This document shows, piece after piece, positions 21,151 through 32,045 of a DNA stretch of 64,000 bases (within the stretch, counting starts at the first letter, position 1; the number at the start of each line of letters is the position of its first letter). The stretch comes from Podospora pseudoanserina (lineage: Eukaryota; Ascomycota; Sordariomycetes; Sordariales; Podosporaceae): the NCBI RefSeq assembly GCF_035222485.1, contig NC_085923.1, positions 3,100,001 to 3,164,000 on the forward strand, read 5' to 3'. A model generated the notes under the pieces. The model was given only the letters and a program-made list of their open reading frames with translations, did not search any database and had not been told where the DNA came from. The position numbers and the translations under genes are program-made.

Positions 21151-21387
21151 ACATCCAAACTCGGCAATTAAGCCAAGCAACTCACGTGGAGACTCTATCG
21201 TTTGAAGCCGGTCCTGAAGTGGTCAGTATTAGCTCATAGAAAACAAAACACAGAGGGCCGGTAACGGCCATCTCTCACACGAACACGATACTTCCTATGC
21301 GCATGTCAGTAATCTTAGCTTTTAACCCCTCATGATTGCACGGCGGTCATGGGAATGGGATCATCGTCAAACTTTGTAAGGGATCAG

Positions 21388-22230
21388 TCAGCAACATGAC
21401 AACAGTGAAGAATACCATAGATTACTATACGCATACAACGAGCTGGCTCTCGAACTGGATCTGGAAGAGGGACTTTTCTCGGCCTACCTCCATGAGGATG
21501 TCGACCGCTACATCCCTCACCCCCTCCTCGGCGCTCTCTCTCTCGTCATTCGAAGAAAAGACCTTAGCTCAAAAGGTCTCGCCGCCTGCCCCGCCGCCAA
21601 CATCCCAGTCTGGATTGTGCGCACAGGGGAAGAAGGAGAAGCCAACCTAAGCACACCCATCCTCTTTGACGGCCTGATCAAGGAAGAAGCAACCCAAGTA
21701 CAAGAAGCAAACCTCTGCACCATCGGCAAGCACGCCATCCGCACAACACTTTCCCGAGCCCTGAAGTTTATCTTCTCGCTCTCCGCCCGCGAAAACGCCG
21801 CCTTTGGCCAACAGCCAGACCCCTACCTCGCGACTCAACACCCTCGCCGTCTTCCCGACTGGCGAACCGAATCCCTCACCCTCGCTCAAGACCTCAAGCG
21901 AGAACTAGGCGGTTACGACGGCTTTTCCCCCACTGACCTCCCCCCCCAGGCCCGGGCTCAACCTGGGTGGAGAACATAACGCCAGACAAGCTCGCGGCTC
22001 ACTGGTTCGCAAAAGAACAAAAGTACATCCGAGACCGCGAGGAGAAGCTGCGCAAGTCGTTGGTTGAATTGATGGAGGAAAAAGCCTCCGGGGTGGTGGA
22101 ATGGAGGTGGAACAAAATCAACCCAGAGGATCTGGAGGAAGTTTGTAAGGTTGCCTATGAGTCTCGTTGTCGGTGTTCCGTATACATAGACACAGACAGA
22201 TTCTCGATAGGGGAGAAGCATATTTATTGA
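21388..22230 (+). CDS. Unrecognised protein, 5' end unresolved, one frame break
   Basis: An open frame starts after a plausible acceptor (GGATCAG, 21381-21387) and reads HDNSEEYHRLLYAYNELALE, LDLEEGLFSAYLHEDVDRYI, PHPLLGALSLVIRRKD, then a stretch with LFDGLIKEEATQVQEANLC and LSRALKFIFSLSAREN, to FSPTDLPP near 21950. There is no ATG in this part, so a first exon is missing or the gene is truncated. At a run of eight C (21943-21950) the frame changes: the next frame reads PGSTWVENITPDKLAAHWFA, KEQKYIRDREEKLRKSLVEL, EEKASGVVEWRWNKI and ends at 22230. One extra C would join both frames. Both halves have coding-like composition with charged helices. No family recognised. Confidence 0.45.
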
Positions 22231-22918
22231 GCAGAGATCAAGAGCTTTAGGATAATAGTCAAGAGGACCCTTTTCACGGGCATCTCCCCTTGACACGCGC
22301 ACCCATCATCTTGTACACGCATCCTTCAGTTAATACGCGCGCATGCCCTCAGCCTGCGCACGTTGGTAGGCGTCCTCGGCAATGGATCCCTCGGCTTGTA
22401 CGCATATCTCTCCACTTGCACACATCAAAGCAACCCCCTTTCAGCAAGTACTCACGACACCATCACCCCCTTGGCATCACCCACTTCATCTCAATTATCC
22501 AACCTCTTCACCATCACCAAAGACATGAAGGATGGTCCTGGGCACTGGGCATTGATTGGAGGATATTAATGGGACATGATCAGTGGGGCTCTGGGTGGTT
22601 AAATCAAGTCTCCGAGGGAGCATCTAGAACTGAAGAAAATCAAGGCCGTCCAAATCGATCTTTAAGACACTCAAAAACTGTACAAAAGCATATTTACTAT
22701 GTTTACAATTCTGTCAACATACACCTCTCATGTTTCAAAAGCCATCCCTTGAAAAGCCTCTTCAACCCACCCCCCCCCAATCTCCAAAAACCACCCCAAC
22801 ATCCCTCAAATATATATTCAACGCTCTAGAAAGACATAAATATGTTTCTACACCGCCACCATGCATTTATTACCCTCCACCCTTCCTCTCCCCATGTTCC
22901 TTGAAAACTCCTCTCCTC
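22231..22918. other. Intergenic, probable 3' flanks
   Basis: C-rich low-complexity sequence between a plus-strand gene and the NPC1 stop codon. A long frame (22290-22829) begins with TTG and has only low-complexity sequence, so it is not called. Confidence 0.4.
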
Positions 22919-25900
22919 TCAAGTATCAGCATCCGAATCCGACTCCTCCTCCGGCATCAAAGCCCTATACCTCCGACTAGTCAAATCAGCCTCCAACCCC
23001 CCCTCACTCTCCGGATCAACCCACCCCTCCCCCCCACCCAAGCTCAACGCCACCGGCAAGAAAACCAGCGCATGGCTCGCCGCAAAAACAACCAGCGCAA
23101 CCCAGACCCTAAAGTAATAAATCTCAAAAATCTTGCTCCTCGTGAAAGCCAGCACCGTCACCCCCAAAATCTTGGTCACCGTGATCCCCGAAAAGACACT
23201 CCCCCCCACGTTCGCCAGCGCCGTCCACGCCCGCGCATCCCGACCACGGAACCTGTTCTTGGCACGCTCCATGTATCTTCGGGAGGGGAACATGAACGCC
23301 CTTGCGATGTGGGCGCAAAACTCAACGGCTATGCCGACGCAGATGATGAGATTGACGAGGGAGACTGCATTGAGGGACACGCCCATTACGGCCATGGCGC
23401 CGATGATGTCGACGATGGCCATGATGACTGTCAGAGTTACCACCGCGGCGGTGAGGACGGAGCCGAGGAGGATGCTGGAGACGATGAAAACGATGCCGAC
23501 GGCGGAACCGAGCAGGGCAGTGGTGAGACCGACGATGCTGGCGTATTGGTCAAAGAAGATGTAAAAGAGACTATAAGGGAAGACATCAAGGCCCGTGCTC
23601 TCGCTGATGTCGGAGGCGATCCGGCGGGCAGAGGCCATGGCTTTGATGAAGTCTTCTTGGCTGCGGAGGGGGCGATGGCTGGTGCGGAAGTGACTGGCTG
23701 GGATGGTGTTGCGTGCCGAGTCAACCACCACGGCCGATCCGTAGGAAGCTTGTCCACCGAGAGGGCAGTCCTCGTCGGTGGGCGCGCTGAGAAATCTCTT
23801 GAGATAATAAGTAAACTCCTCGCCCTCGGGCATGCCAGAGAGGGTGATGTTCCAGGCAGGGTTGCGCTTGGCAAAGCAGGGCTTCCGGCGGTCGACACAG
23901 CAAGCTTCATTGTCAGGGTTCAACCACTGGAAGAAGTCGTCAATCCAGCTGGCAGTGGGAGTAGAGACATAGGAGACCTCGGCGCGCTTCCGCTCTTGCT
24001 CAAGGATGTTGGTCAAGGACAGTTGCTCGCAAGTCGTGTAGCGAGCACAAATCTTCTGCTGCTCAGACCGCTTGGTGCCGTTGAACTCTCGAGTGACAAA
24101 GTAAACAGGAGGCCCAGCTTCCATGTAGGCATAGAGATCATTGAAGTATGGGATAAGATACGAGTCATCGGGGATTGCCACACGCTGGTCTAGCCCAAGC
24201 TCAACTTCGGGGAGCAGGGCAACACCGGCAGCGAATATGCCAAGAAAGATGGCAACGACAGCGGCCTTGGTCTTTTTACCCAACAGCCTTGGTGCATAGG
24301 TCTTCCTGATAAACTGCTGCAGGAAGCTTTCTGGCGGCGACTCGTAATATCTGGCTCCAGGACTCCCATTGTTGCCGCTCAGATGAATTCGAGCAGACTT
24401 GACTTGAATGCACGGGAAGCAATCGGCACGAGAATCTTCAGCCCGGATCTGGTTGAGCGTCAGAACCGAAATAAACATGGTGACTTGGAGGATGGCGTTG
24501 ATGAAAACGGCGCCGGCAGCGTAAATGGCAAAGTTCCGAACGGCAGGCATGCCAACGAAAGCGCCCAAAGCGAAGCAGATGGTCTCGGTGATGGCAGAAA
24601 AGAGAATCGAGGGACCCATCCGCCCAAGTGCCCGCGACACCCGCTGCTCGACCATGTCGTCTGGGTGGCTCAAGTTGACGCGCTCAAATTCGTGAACGAT
24701 CAGAAAGATGTTGTCGACACCAACGGCGAGCACAATGAAGGGGATGACATCGACAATAATCAGTGTGGCCTTGAGCCCTGCCCAGGAAAAGAGACCAATG
24801 GACGCAGTGATGGACATCAGGACGATGAGGATACCGACCACACCGAGAGTGAACTTGGACTCCACCAATGCCAACGAGGGGTTATTGATGAACTCCCTAA
24901 AGGATAAGGTTGTCGAGCCGAGGGCAACGGACGCATAGAGAAACATGGCAATGTAGCTGATGACAATGATCTTGGCGTCGGTGTTGGTAGACTTATTGAG
25001 CTCCTGTTCCAGGCTGATCTCAGTAGAGAAAGAGAGGCGAAGGCCACGCTCCTTGGCCTCCTCTTGAAGCAACAAAAGACGCTGTTTGAGTGCCTCTTCC
25101 CAGTCCATGGCGAGCTCGGCGTCAAAAGATCCTTCGGCGTGATTGTTGAGCACCCATGTGACCGTCATGGCGGTCGCCTCTGTCGGGTCCTCGGAGCCCT
25201 TTGGGTAACCGCCCAAAATCATGGAAGGCTCGAGAGGCTGGCCATACTCGGGGCGGCATTCGACAGGCGACTGAGCACACTGCCGCAGAGTCTTTTTCCA
25301 GCCGTCTGGGCTGACCTGATCCGGATCGTTCTGGAAGTATGCAGCCACAGACTGAACTACACAAGCGCTGCCAGTAGGCTTGAGGCACAGGTTCTGGAAA
25401 GAGCTGTCAAACTGCGGTCCCTTGAGCTTCCTGACGCTCTCCTCTACCTCCATCCACCAGAGCAGCGTCTCGTAACTGAGAACAGGGCCAGGTCCTTCGG
25501 GGTTGGTGTCGTTGACGAGGAAGACCTTCTCAGCCCGGTAAAAAGGCCCGAACTGAGTGTCGAAGAAGGCCTTCTCCTGAGCTGCAGCAGAAGTTGGGCT
25601 CACCCACAAACGAGCTGGGTCTTGTTCAATATCGAACTTTAACCAACCAGCACTGAGAATCATGACGACAATAACACTGGTGAGGATGGTAATCGCCGGG
25701 AACCTAGCCGCGGCGTGTCCTAGTCTGCTGAAGGCGGCATCGCACCAGGTGTTGATGATGTATGTCTTTTGCGGGCGATCGAGCATGGCGGGGTTCTGTG
25801 TCAAATCTCCTTCATCCTCATCATCACTCGGCGCAGCATCTGTCAATAACCTAAGCCTTTCGCTCCTGCGCTTAGCATGCTTTCTCCAAGCAACATTTCC

Positions 25901-26755
25901 AACCACCAGAACAGCTGCCAAGAAGAGCAGAGCGGTGTAGGTAAAGATAGACGCAAACGACAAGCATGGCAGAGCACCGACATAGCATGATCCCGCCTCT
26001 TCGACATCTGGAAGCTCGGGGCAAACCGCAGGGCAATCGATACAGGCGCAGCGGAAGTTTGGGTCCTCGTCATTGCACTTTTTCGGTACCATCGGCCGTG
26101 GCTTCATATCACGTTCAGGGTAGTCGACTGGGAAGTTGATCTGGAATGGCGAACCGCCCAGTCTCTCTTGCCCAAGAAACTTGAGCAGTTGTGTGTAGTT
26201 TTTGGCACCGCCTCCAATCAAGTCCATCGCCCTCGAGTTTGTTGGACCGAACTTGACATCCTTGCAACTTTCGTAGAAACCTGTCCCGTACTCCTTGGAT
26301 ATTAACTGATCCAGTTCTGTCACCAGCGTCTTTCCTCCCTTTTCCATTGTTTTCGTCACATTGATGAACAACGACTGGTCGGGGGAGCAGGTAAAGGTGC
26401 AGAACATGTTGAAGAAGTTGTCCTTGCATGCCGGGCACGACGAAATGATCTGGTTGGCGGTCTGGAGGTTTGACTTGAGAGCGTCGACCTGCTCGGCATC
26501 GCAACATACTGGGCCCTCGCTCCATTTTGGACCGCAAAAGTCTACCAGCTGTTTGCGCAGCTTATCGTCAGGCTCCTCGGCAAGGCCGTTGTCGAGGCAA
26601 GGCAGTTGAGAGCCAAAGAAGCTCTTGGAACCACAATGTCCGCGAATTGCGCAGCGACCGGCTTCGTGTTTCGGGGTGTAGCCAGCGTCGACGGCCGTGC
26701 TGAGTGCGGTGAGTAAGAGTCCGCCCGATGCGAACAGCTGCGATAGCTTCGTCAT
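22919..26755 (-). CDS. NPC1: Niemann-Pick type C1-related sterol transporter (NPC1/Ncr1)
   Basis: Single-exon gene, 1278 residues from ATG 26755 (MTKLSQLFASGG); the longer frame upstream has no better start. A signal peptide covers about residues 1-24. The luminal NPC1 N-terminal sterol-binding domain follows, with many paired cysteines (GRCAIRGHCGSKSFFGSQLPC, SCPACKDNFFNMFCTFTCSP). The first membrane helix lies near 265-290, then the middle luminal domain, the sterol-sensing domain around 590-760 (YIAMFLYASVALG, VGVDNIFLIVHEFER), the Cys-rich luminal loop, and the C-terminal helix bundle (VSLNAVSLVNLIICVGIAVE). The GVDNxF motif matches Patched/NPC1 proteins. It exports sterol from the vacuole or lysosome lumen to the membrane. 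Length fits the family. The tail is acidic (EEESDSDADT) instead of a dileucine signal. Confidence 0.97.
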   Translation of the reverse strand: MTKLSQLFASGGLLLTALSTAVDAGYTPKHEAGRCAIRGHCGSKSFFGSQLPCLDNGLAEEPDDKLRKQLVDFCGPKWSEGPVCCDAEQVDALKSNLQTANQIISSCPACKDNFFNMFCTFTCSPDQSLFINVTKTMEKGGKTLVTELDQLISKEYGTGFYESCKDVKFGPTNSRAMDLIGGGAKNYTQLLKFLGQERLGGSPFQINFPVDYPERDMKPRPMVPKKCNDEDPNFRCACIDCPAVCPELPDVEEAGSCYVGALPCLSFASIFTYTALLFLAAVLVVGNVAWRKHAKRRSERLRLLTDAAPSDDEDEGDLTQNPAMLDRPQKTYIINTWCDAAFSRLGHAAARFPAITILTSVIVVMILSAGWLKFDIEQDPARLWVSPTSAAAQEKAFFDTQFGPFYRAEKVFLVNDTNPEGPGPVLSYETLLWWMEVEESVRKLKGPQFDSSFQNLCLKPTGSACVVQSVAAYFQNDPDQVSPDGWKKTLRQCAQSPVECRPEYGQPLEPSMILGGYPKGSEDPTEATAMTVTWVLNNHAEGSFDAELAMDWEEALKQRLLLLQEEAKERGLRLSFSTEISLEQELNKSTNTDAKIIVISYIAMFLYASVALGSTTLSFREFINNPSLALVESKFTLGVVGILIVLMSITASIGLFSWAGLKATLIIVDVIPFIVLAVGVDNIFLIVHEFERVNLSHPDDMVEQRVSRALGRMGPSILFSAITETICFALGAFVGMPAVRNFAIYAAGAVFINAILQVTMFISVLTLNQIRAEDSRADCFPCIQVKSARIHLSGNNGSPGARYYESPPESFLQQFIRKTYAPRLLGKKTKAAVVAIFLGIFAAGVALLPEVELGLDQRVAIPDDSYLIPYFNDLYAYMEAGPPVYFVTREFNGTKRSEQQKICARYTTCEQLSLTNILEQERKRAEVSYVSTPTASWIDDFFQWLNPDNEACCVDRRKPCFAKRNPAWNITLSGMPEGEEFTYYLKRFLSAPTDEDCPLGGQASYGSAVVVDSARNTIPASHFRTSHRPLRSQEDFIKAMASARRIASDISESTGLDVFPYSLFYIFFDQYASIVGLTTALLGSAVGIVFIVSSILLGSVLTAAVVTLTVIMAIVDIIGAMAVMGVSLNAVSLVNLIICVGIAVEFCAHIARAFMFPSRRYMERAKNRFRGRDARAWTALANVGGSVFSGITVTKILGVTVLAFTRSKIFEIYYFRVWVALVVFAASHALVFLPVALSLGGGEGWVDPESEGGLEADLTSRRYRALMPEEESDSDADT

Positions 26756-27662
26756 CGTGCGCGATAAGGCCGCTCGGCGGCGGGCTGACAGAGGGGCTGA
26801 TAGAGCCGTCAACAAACGGTGGGGATATCGAGATTTCGTGCTCTGTATTGCAAAGTATCACAAATCCCAAAAGCAGTCGTGGAACTGCCCAGGGAAAAGC
26901 GAGCGGTGATGATGAAGAATCGGGTGTTGTGTTGAATGTTGGGGGAGTTGGGGATGGCCGAGACGAAGGAGCGGCGGATGCAGCTGGTGCCTCGCTGCGT
27001 TGGCATCCAATGCCGTCATGCGTCGCAGAATGGCCGACGCCAATTGGCTGCGTTGTTCTGGGGAAGCCACCAAACCGCATTGGGAAGTCTGTGCCTGAGG
27101 ATCGATCCGTGATGGGGTGGCTGGAGCGATGCCAAGACGGCTTGTCTGCAGTCAGCCATCTGTTACTCTGGAATTAGTAGACATTCATCTATATCAGTTT
27201 GACGATATACAAGAACCATCTATCTGGTGTTTGTATTGTCGACAGCCTTGAGATATCTTTGTGTGATTGTAAACGCATTTTCCGGGCTGTGGTAAAGGAG
27301 CACAAAGTGAAAATGTCCGCTAGCCCATGCTTGTGACCTGGAACTAACCTACCATCATGGCCTCATGGAGGGTTTCGTCTGCAGTCGTTGGGCCATCTGC
27401 CCGACCAAATGGTCGGTTCGCACACTGCATTTCAAACGTTGATGATGGTATCTCTAATTACATGACGCTCATGCCATCAAAACACTGTCCAGAATACCAA
27501 CATTGTCAGCTCACTCCAAAAAAGTTCCCTCGCTATACTACCCAGACAATGCCCGTTCATCTCATCATGACCGTATATCCCAACAAACGCCGCTCCCATA
27601 TTATCAACCAGACAAACCAGTATGCACACATATCCCGACAGAGCGCCGTAACAATCCAACAA
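26756..27662. other. NPC1 5' flank and 3' flank of the CUE-Smr gene
   Basis: Several overlapping frames on both strands but none with domains or splice support. Probably the promoter and leader of NPC1 plus the 3' end of the next minus-strand gene. Confidence 0.45.
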
Positions 27663-29032
27663 TCATACCCTTCCCCTAATATGGAATGAGCCTGTCAAGG
27701 TCTCAACCCTCCATCCGTCATTCTTCAGCATGGCGCCAACAGCCTGGCGCAAGCGTGAAACCCCGCCGGCAGAGTGCCTCCCAAGACCAGTGACCACTGT
27801 AAAGCCCGGATCTCTTGCTTCTGCTGCCCGGTTTTCTCCGAGATTGTTCCACCACCTCCAGACATGCTCCCTCGCGATGCGAACACCGTCCAGAACGTGA
27901 ACCCCGTGAAGATCAACCATGATGGCTGTGCTTTGCTGTCGAGCACGTTCATCTGCGTATTCCGAAGCTTGTCTGAACGCTACACTGGCCTGTTCCCGCG
28001 CTCGTTCCACATACACCACCGCGCCTTGCCTTGCAAGAGGTCCTTGGCGTCGAAGCGAGGCAGCTGAATGCAGGTGAGAGGTTCCGAAATCCAATTGAGG
28101 TGTAGGTGATAGAGTTGCCGCAGTCTTCTTCGATACTGGTGATGAGTTGGTATTGATGGCCGGTAATGAATATGGTTGTATGCGCTTTGGTGTTGCCCGG
28201 CCTGAGGATGGCTGAATGAAGTCTCCTGCGCCGTGAAGCTCTTCGCCGTCGGTTGCTACCGACGTTGCTTTGTAGTTTACTGCCAACACATTCTTCTTTG
28301 GTAATCCTTTCCGACGTTTGCCTTTTCCTTTGGGAGGGTACTGTGCATTGTCGCCCACAAAGAATGCATCGATGCCTTTCGTGATATCGCCCGAGTCCTC
28401 GAGAAACTGTCGGTTGAGCAAATCGTCAAATGTACGGTTCAAGTCGCCACCATTCTCCCCGAGAATGCGCCTAAGAGTGTGCTCGGTAAACCGGTCAATG
28501 AAGATCCCTCGAAGCTCTGCGATCTTGTGGTCCTCGGTGAAAGTTGCCGGGTCGACAAGGATCTGGTTCTCAAGAGAGTCAGATGAAAAGTCAGAAGGCG
28601 ATGTGCCAGTGTAGTCACCGCCTGAACCATCTGAGATGCGATTGTCGCTTGTCGTTGTCGCATCGTCAAGACGAGGCTCATCCAGGTCCGGCACACTGAA
28701 TCCGAGGCCTGATGGATCAAATCCGGTGGCCGCTTCCGCGGTTGCGCTCTCCGCCAGTCCTCTCAAGACTCTCGTGATCTCATCATAGTCTTTCTCAATG
28801 TCATAGTCCTGAGTCAGAAGGATAATCAGGGATTCTTCCAACACTGAACCAAAGTCATCCTAACAACAAACAGAAGGGTAAGTGTTTTGCATTTATATTT
28901 ACACCGGTGAGTTGTGTCTCGGTGAGACATGGCATTGGAGAGGCGGAATGAAGAAGCACTTACAATCAGCTGTTTGCGGTTCCGTTCTGCGCATGTTTGT
29001 GTGCCCGCGTCGAGCGGGCCATTTCCCCCCAT
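27663..29032 (-). CDS. CUE2: CUE and Smr domain protein (Cue2/N4BP2-like endonuclease)
   Basis: Two exons: 29032-28964 (MGGNGPLDAGTQTCAERNRK, QLI) and 28859-27663. The 104-nt intron has donor GTAAGT and acceptor TGTTAG, and joins QLI to DDFGSVLEESL in frame. The product has 421 residues. A CUE-like three-helix segment lies at about 133-176 (HKIAELRGIFIDRFTEHTLR, GGDLNRTFDDLLN). The C-terminal Smr domain holds VDLHGVHVLDGV (DLHG at 339-342) and TGLGRHSAGGVSRLRQAV (about 380-397). In yeast Cue2 and animal N4BP2/NONU-1 such proteins cut mRNA at collided ribosomes in no-go decay; the DxH and TGxGxHS motifs needed for the Smr nuclease are present. Function is inferred from the family. It lies head-to-head with the amidase gene, 1.1 kb apart. 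Confidence 0.85.
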
Positions 29033-30154
29033 CACGGAACAATGTGTCTAGGTTCAAATAAGAAACAAAATAAGCTTTACAACTTCAACCGCTATATAGC
29101 GCTGCCCGTTGCCAAAAAAACAACAACATGTTGCAGTGGAGTGGAACGGAGCTGTGATTGAGGGCTGTGGGGTTTGTGGATGTTGCCGACGACAAACGGA
29201 ATCCTTATCTTATCAGTTTCAGCCCAACCCTGTGTAACAGCGCACAGACCAGGGTTGATGAGCAATCCATGATGAAGAAGAGAAGCTTTTTATGAGCAAT
29301 GTATTAATATGATATCATGTAGACAATTGAACTGGTCAAAATAGCTTCTTAATGATGGAGCTAAACTGGACATGTTTTTTTCTCTGCCATTAGAGATTTT
29401 GGGACCGCCTTGTGTCTGCCGGACGCAACGCTGTGTGACGGACCGGAGCATGTCCAACAGCGTGCCATCCCCACAGTCCAACGGCTGCTTCTCCAACTTG
29501 AAAGTCAGGTAGACCAATGCTCCTGGAGAACAAAGAGGTCATCTTCGTGGCTCCCTTTCTGATACCTTCTGGCTGCCGGCTTCCCTTTATTCAGCCCTGA
29601 AGATATTAATCACATGACCCGCCATGCGCCATGTCAGAACCGAAGGCCATGGGACGAACCGCTGGGACGATCTATCTGTGGCGTCACTGTGCAGCAGTCC
29701 AGTTTTAACAACACAACGTCCACAAATACCGTTGTCCAAGCGACTTGAATAAACAGAGAGGTTCATACCTCGGTCTCAGCAACAAGTTTCTCTGGACACA
29801 TCGCATCTTTACAGCATGAACATTTGTCATCTGCCACCACATATCCAAGAGACGGAAAAACTAATGACATGAAACTATGAGCTGTCATCGGCCGACTCGT
29901 GGTCGCTGAAGATCGGACGCCCCGCGCCGCCCGATAACCCGACAGGGGTTACAGGCAAGCTGTTCCTGTTCCAGCTTGACAGCACCTCCCTCGGCACCCA
30001 TTCCAGGTTCTCAACCACGCGTTTCCGGAAATTCGCCGGACGAGGACACGAGAGGAAAACTTTGTAAATAGCTGCTTATCCCCGCCTGGACTTTGTTTGC
30101 ACCTTTTGCCAGGACATCTTTTAGGACAAGTCCTATGCCAAGACATACAAAGTG
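29033..30154. other. Divergent promoter region
   Basis: Between the CUE-Smr gene and the amidase. No gene, repeat or RNA recognised. Confidence 0.45.
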
Positions 30155-32045
30155 ATGGCCCAACGTCAACGATTCCTCAACTATCCGGAGCCCTTGAAGG
30201 GGTGAGTAAGCCATATCACTCTTGACAGTTCAGGCAAACTGACCACATTACGACAGTCCCGAGGTACCATACGAAAATGAAAGAGGCAGCAACCCAGCCA
30301 TCAGCGGCGTATTTCTTATGATAGCTGCAAATCTGTGAGTGTTGCGGGCCCAGTTGATAATCTTTGGACGCCTTACTGATACAGAACGCAGTATGGAATG
30401 GTTCCGGTTGCTGAGAGAACTGATATGGAACAACACCGGATTCGGCTCACTGAGAAAGATTATCCCATACATTGAGGAGTATGAGCCATGGTTCGAACCA
30501 CAGATTGTACCATTACCAGAAGAAGTCGACAAGGAGCCACTGCAGAACGAGCCAGCAGAAGAAGACACCAAACCCGATGCTGCCGTATTCTATCCGGAAG
30601 CAAAGTACTACTCCGTTGAAGACTACCGCAAGTTGTATCTCTCCGGCGCCATCACCCCTCTCGATGTGGCCGAGGCTCTGCTGCCATTAATCCGCCGAGA
30701 CATTCAAAACGCCTCGGAACACTCCATCGCCTTTTTCCAAGTCCGAACCGAACGGGTTCTCGCCTCAGCCCAGGAATCGACTCTTCGCTACCAAGAAGGC
30801 CGGTCTCTCGGGCCCCTCGACGGTGTTCCCACAGCCGTAAAGGACGAGTATGACATGGAAGGCTACTCCACCACCCTCGGCTCCCCGAATGTCTACGCCG
30901 ATTCTTCCACCAACAAGACCACCTCCTGGTGTGTCCAGCAAATCGAAGCTGCTGGTGCTCTGATTCTCGGCAAACTCTCCATGCACGAATTCGGCCTCGA
31001 CACCACAGGCAACAACCCCCATTACGGCACTCCACGAAATCCCCACAACTCCAATTACTACACCGGCGGCTCCTCCTCCGGCACAGCCTACGCCGTCGCC
31101 GCAGGTCTCATCCCCATCGGTCTCGGCTCCGACGGCGGAGGCTCCATCCGCATCCCGTCCTCCCTCTGCGGTGTCTACGGCCTCAAACCCACCCACGGCC
31201 GTCTTTCCTTCCGCCCCGGCCCCAACCACTGCGTCACCTGTGCTTGTCTCGGCCCCATCGCAGCGGATATGTCCTCCCTCGCCGCTTTGTTTTCCGTCAT
31301 TTCAACCCCGCATTCATCCTCCCCTTTCCCACCTCTGCCCTCTCCGTTGAAAATCCAACTCCCGACGCCCGATGACGCAAAAGTGTTGGGAATCCCTCAG
31401 GCGTGGATATCCCAAGCCACACCCGCGATCCAAACCTTGGTCAACACCCTCATCCGCACTTTAGTGTCCAAACACGGGTACACCACTGTTCCCGTCACCA
31501 TCCCATTTTTGCAAGAAGGGCAAATCGCACACGCCATGACCGTCCTAACAGACGCGGCTACATTGTTACCGGAGTATAAAAACCTCACCTACGCCAATAG
31601 GATCCTCTTGGCGCTTGGGCGAACAACCCCGGCAACGGATTACATGCTCGCGCAAAAACTCCGAAGGTTGCTGATGCAGCATTTGGCGTGGTTGTGGGAA
31701 CAGCACCCGGTATGATTATTGTCACTCCGACGACGGCGTGTGAGGGGTGGGAGATTAGGGGTGGGACTGGGGAGTTGAGTTATGGGTTGAATGATGGGGA
31801 TAGGACGATGCAGAGTATGGAGTTTGTGTGGTTGGGGAATTTTTGTGGGTTGCCGAGCTTGAGCTGTCCGGTTGGGTTTGTGCAAGGGAAGGGGGGAGGT
31901 ACCGGTGGGGGTTATGGCTACGGGGGGAGTGGTGTTCGGAGAGGGAATTGATGGGGTTTGGGGGGTGGTGGAGGGGGTGGTGAATCGGGAGGGAGGGGAG
32001 GAGGCCGGGGGTGGGTTGATGTTGTGGGGAGGGCAAGGGGGTTAG
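30155..32045 (+). CDS. Amidase signature family hydrolase, with two compensating frame breaks
   Basis: Exons 30155-30201, 30257-30334 and 30392 onward. Both introns (55 and 57 nt) have GTGAGT donors and CAG acceptors, giving MAQRQRFLNYPEPLKG, PEVPYENERGSNPAI and AANLMEWFRLLREL in frame. The amidase signature is complete: GVPTAVKDEYDM (Lys192), GGSSSGTAYAVAAG (cis-Ser around 269-271) and GLGSDGGGSIRIPSSLCGVY (nucleophile Ser293). The family hydrolyses amide bonds; the substrate cannot be told. Near the C-terminus the frame shifts at about 31711 (one G short in CACCCGGTATG). It continues as GMIIVTPTTACEGWEI, FVWLGNFCGLPSLSCPVGF, and shifts back in the G6 run at 31891-31896, ending GEVPVGVMATGG...LMLWGGQGG at 32045. 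The bridged sequence is the expected amidase C-terminus. The cause is therefore a sequence error or a recent lesion. Confidence 0.85.

Larger units (their letters stand above)
20132..21387. other. Intergenic region with minisatellite and purine tract
   Basis: No gene recognised. It holds the 18-bp tandem repeat at 20930-20986 and an A/G-only tract at about 21078-21150. A minus-strand frame across the repeat (20765-21052) has no ATG start. Any 5' exons of the gene at 21388 should lie in the last few hundred bases. Confidence 0.4.

Noticed and set aside
22290-22829. Plus-strand 179-codon frame left of NPC1
   Set aside because: Starts with TTG, is low complexity (His/Pro/Ser) and lies in what looks like 3' flank.
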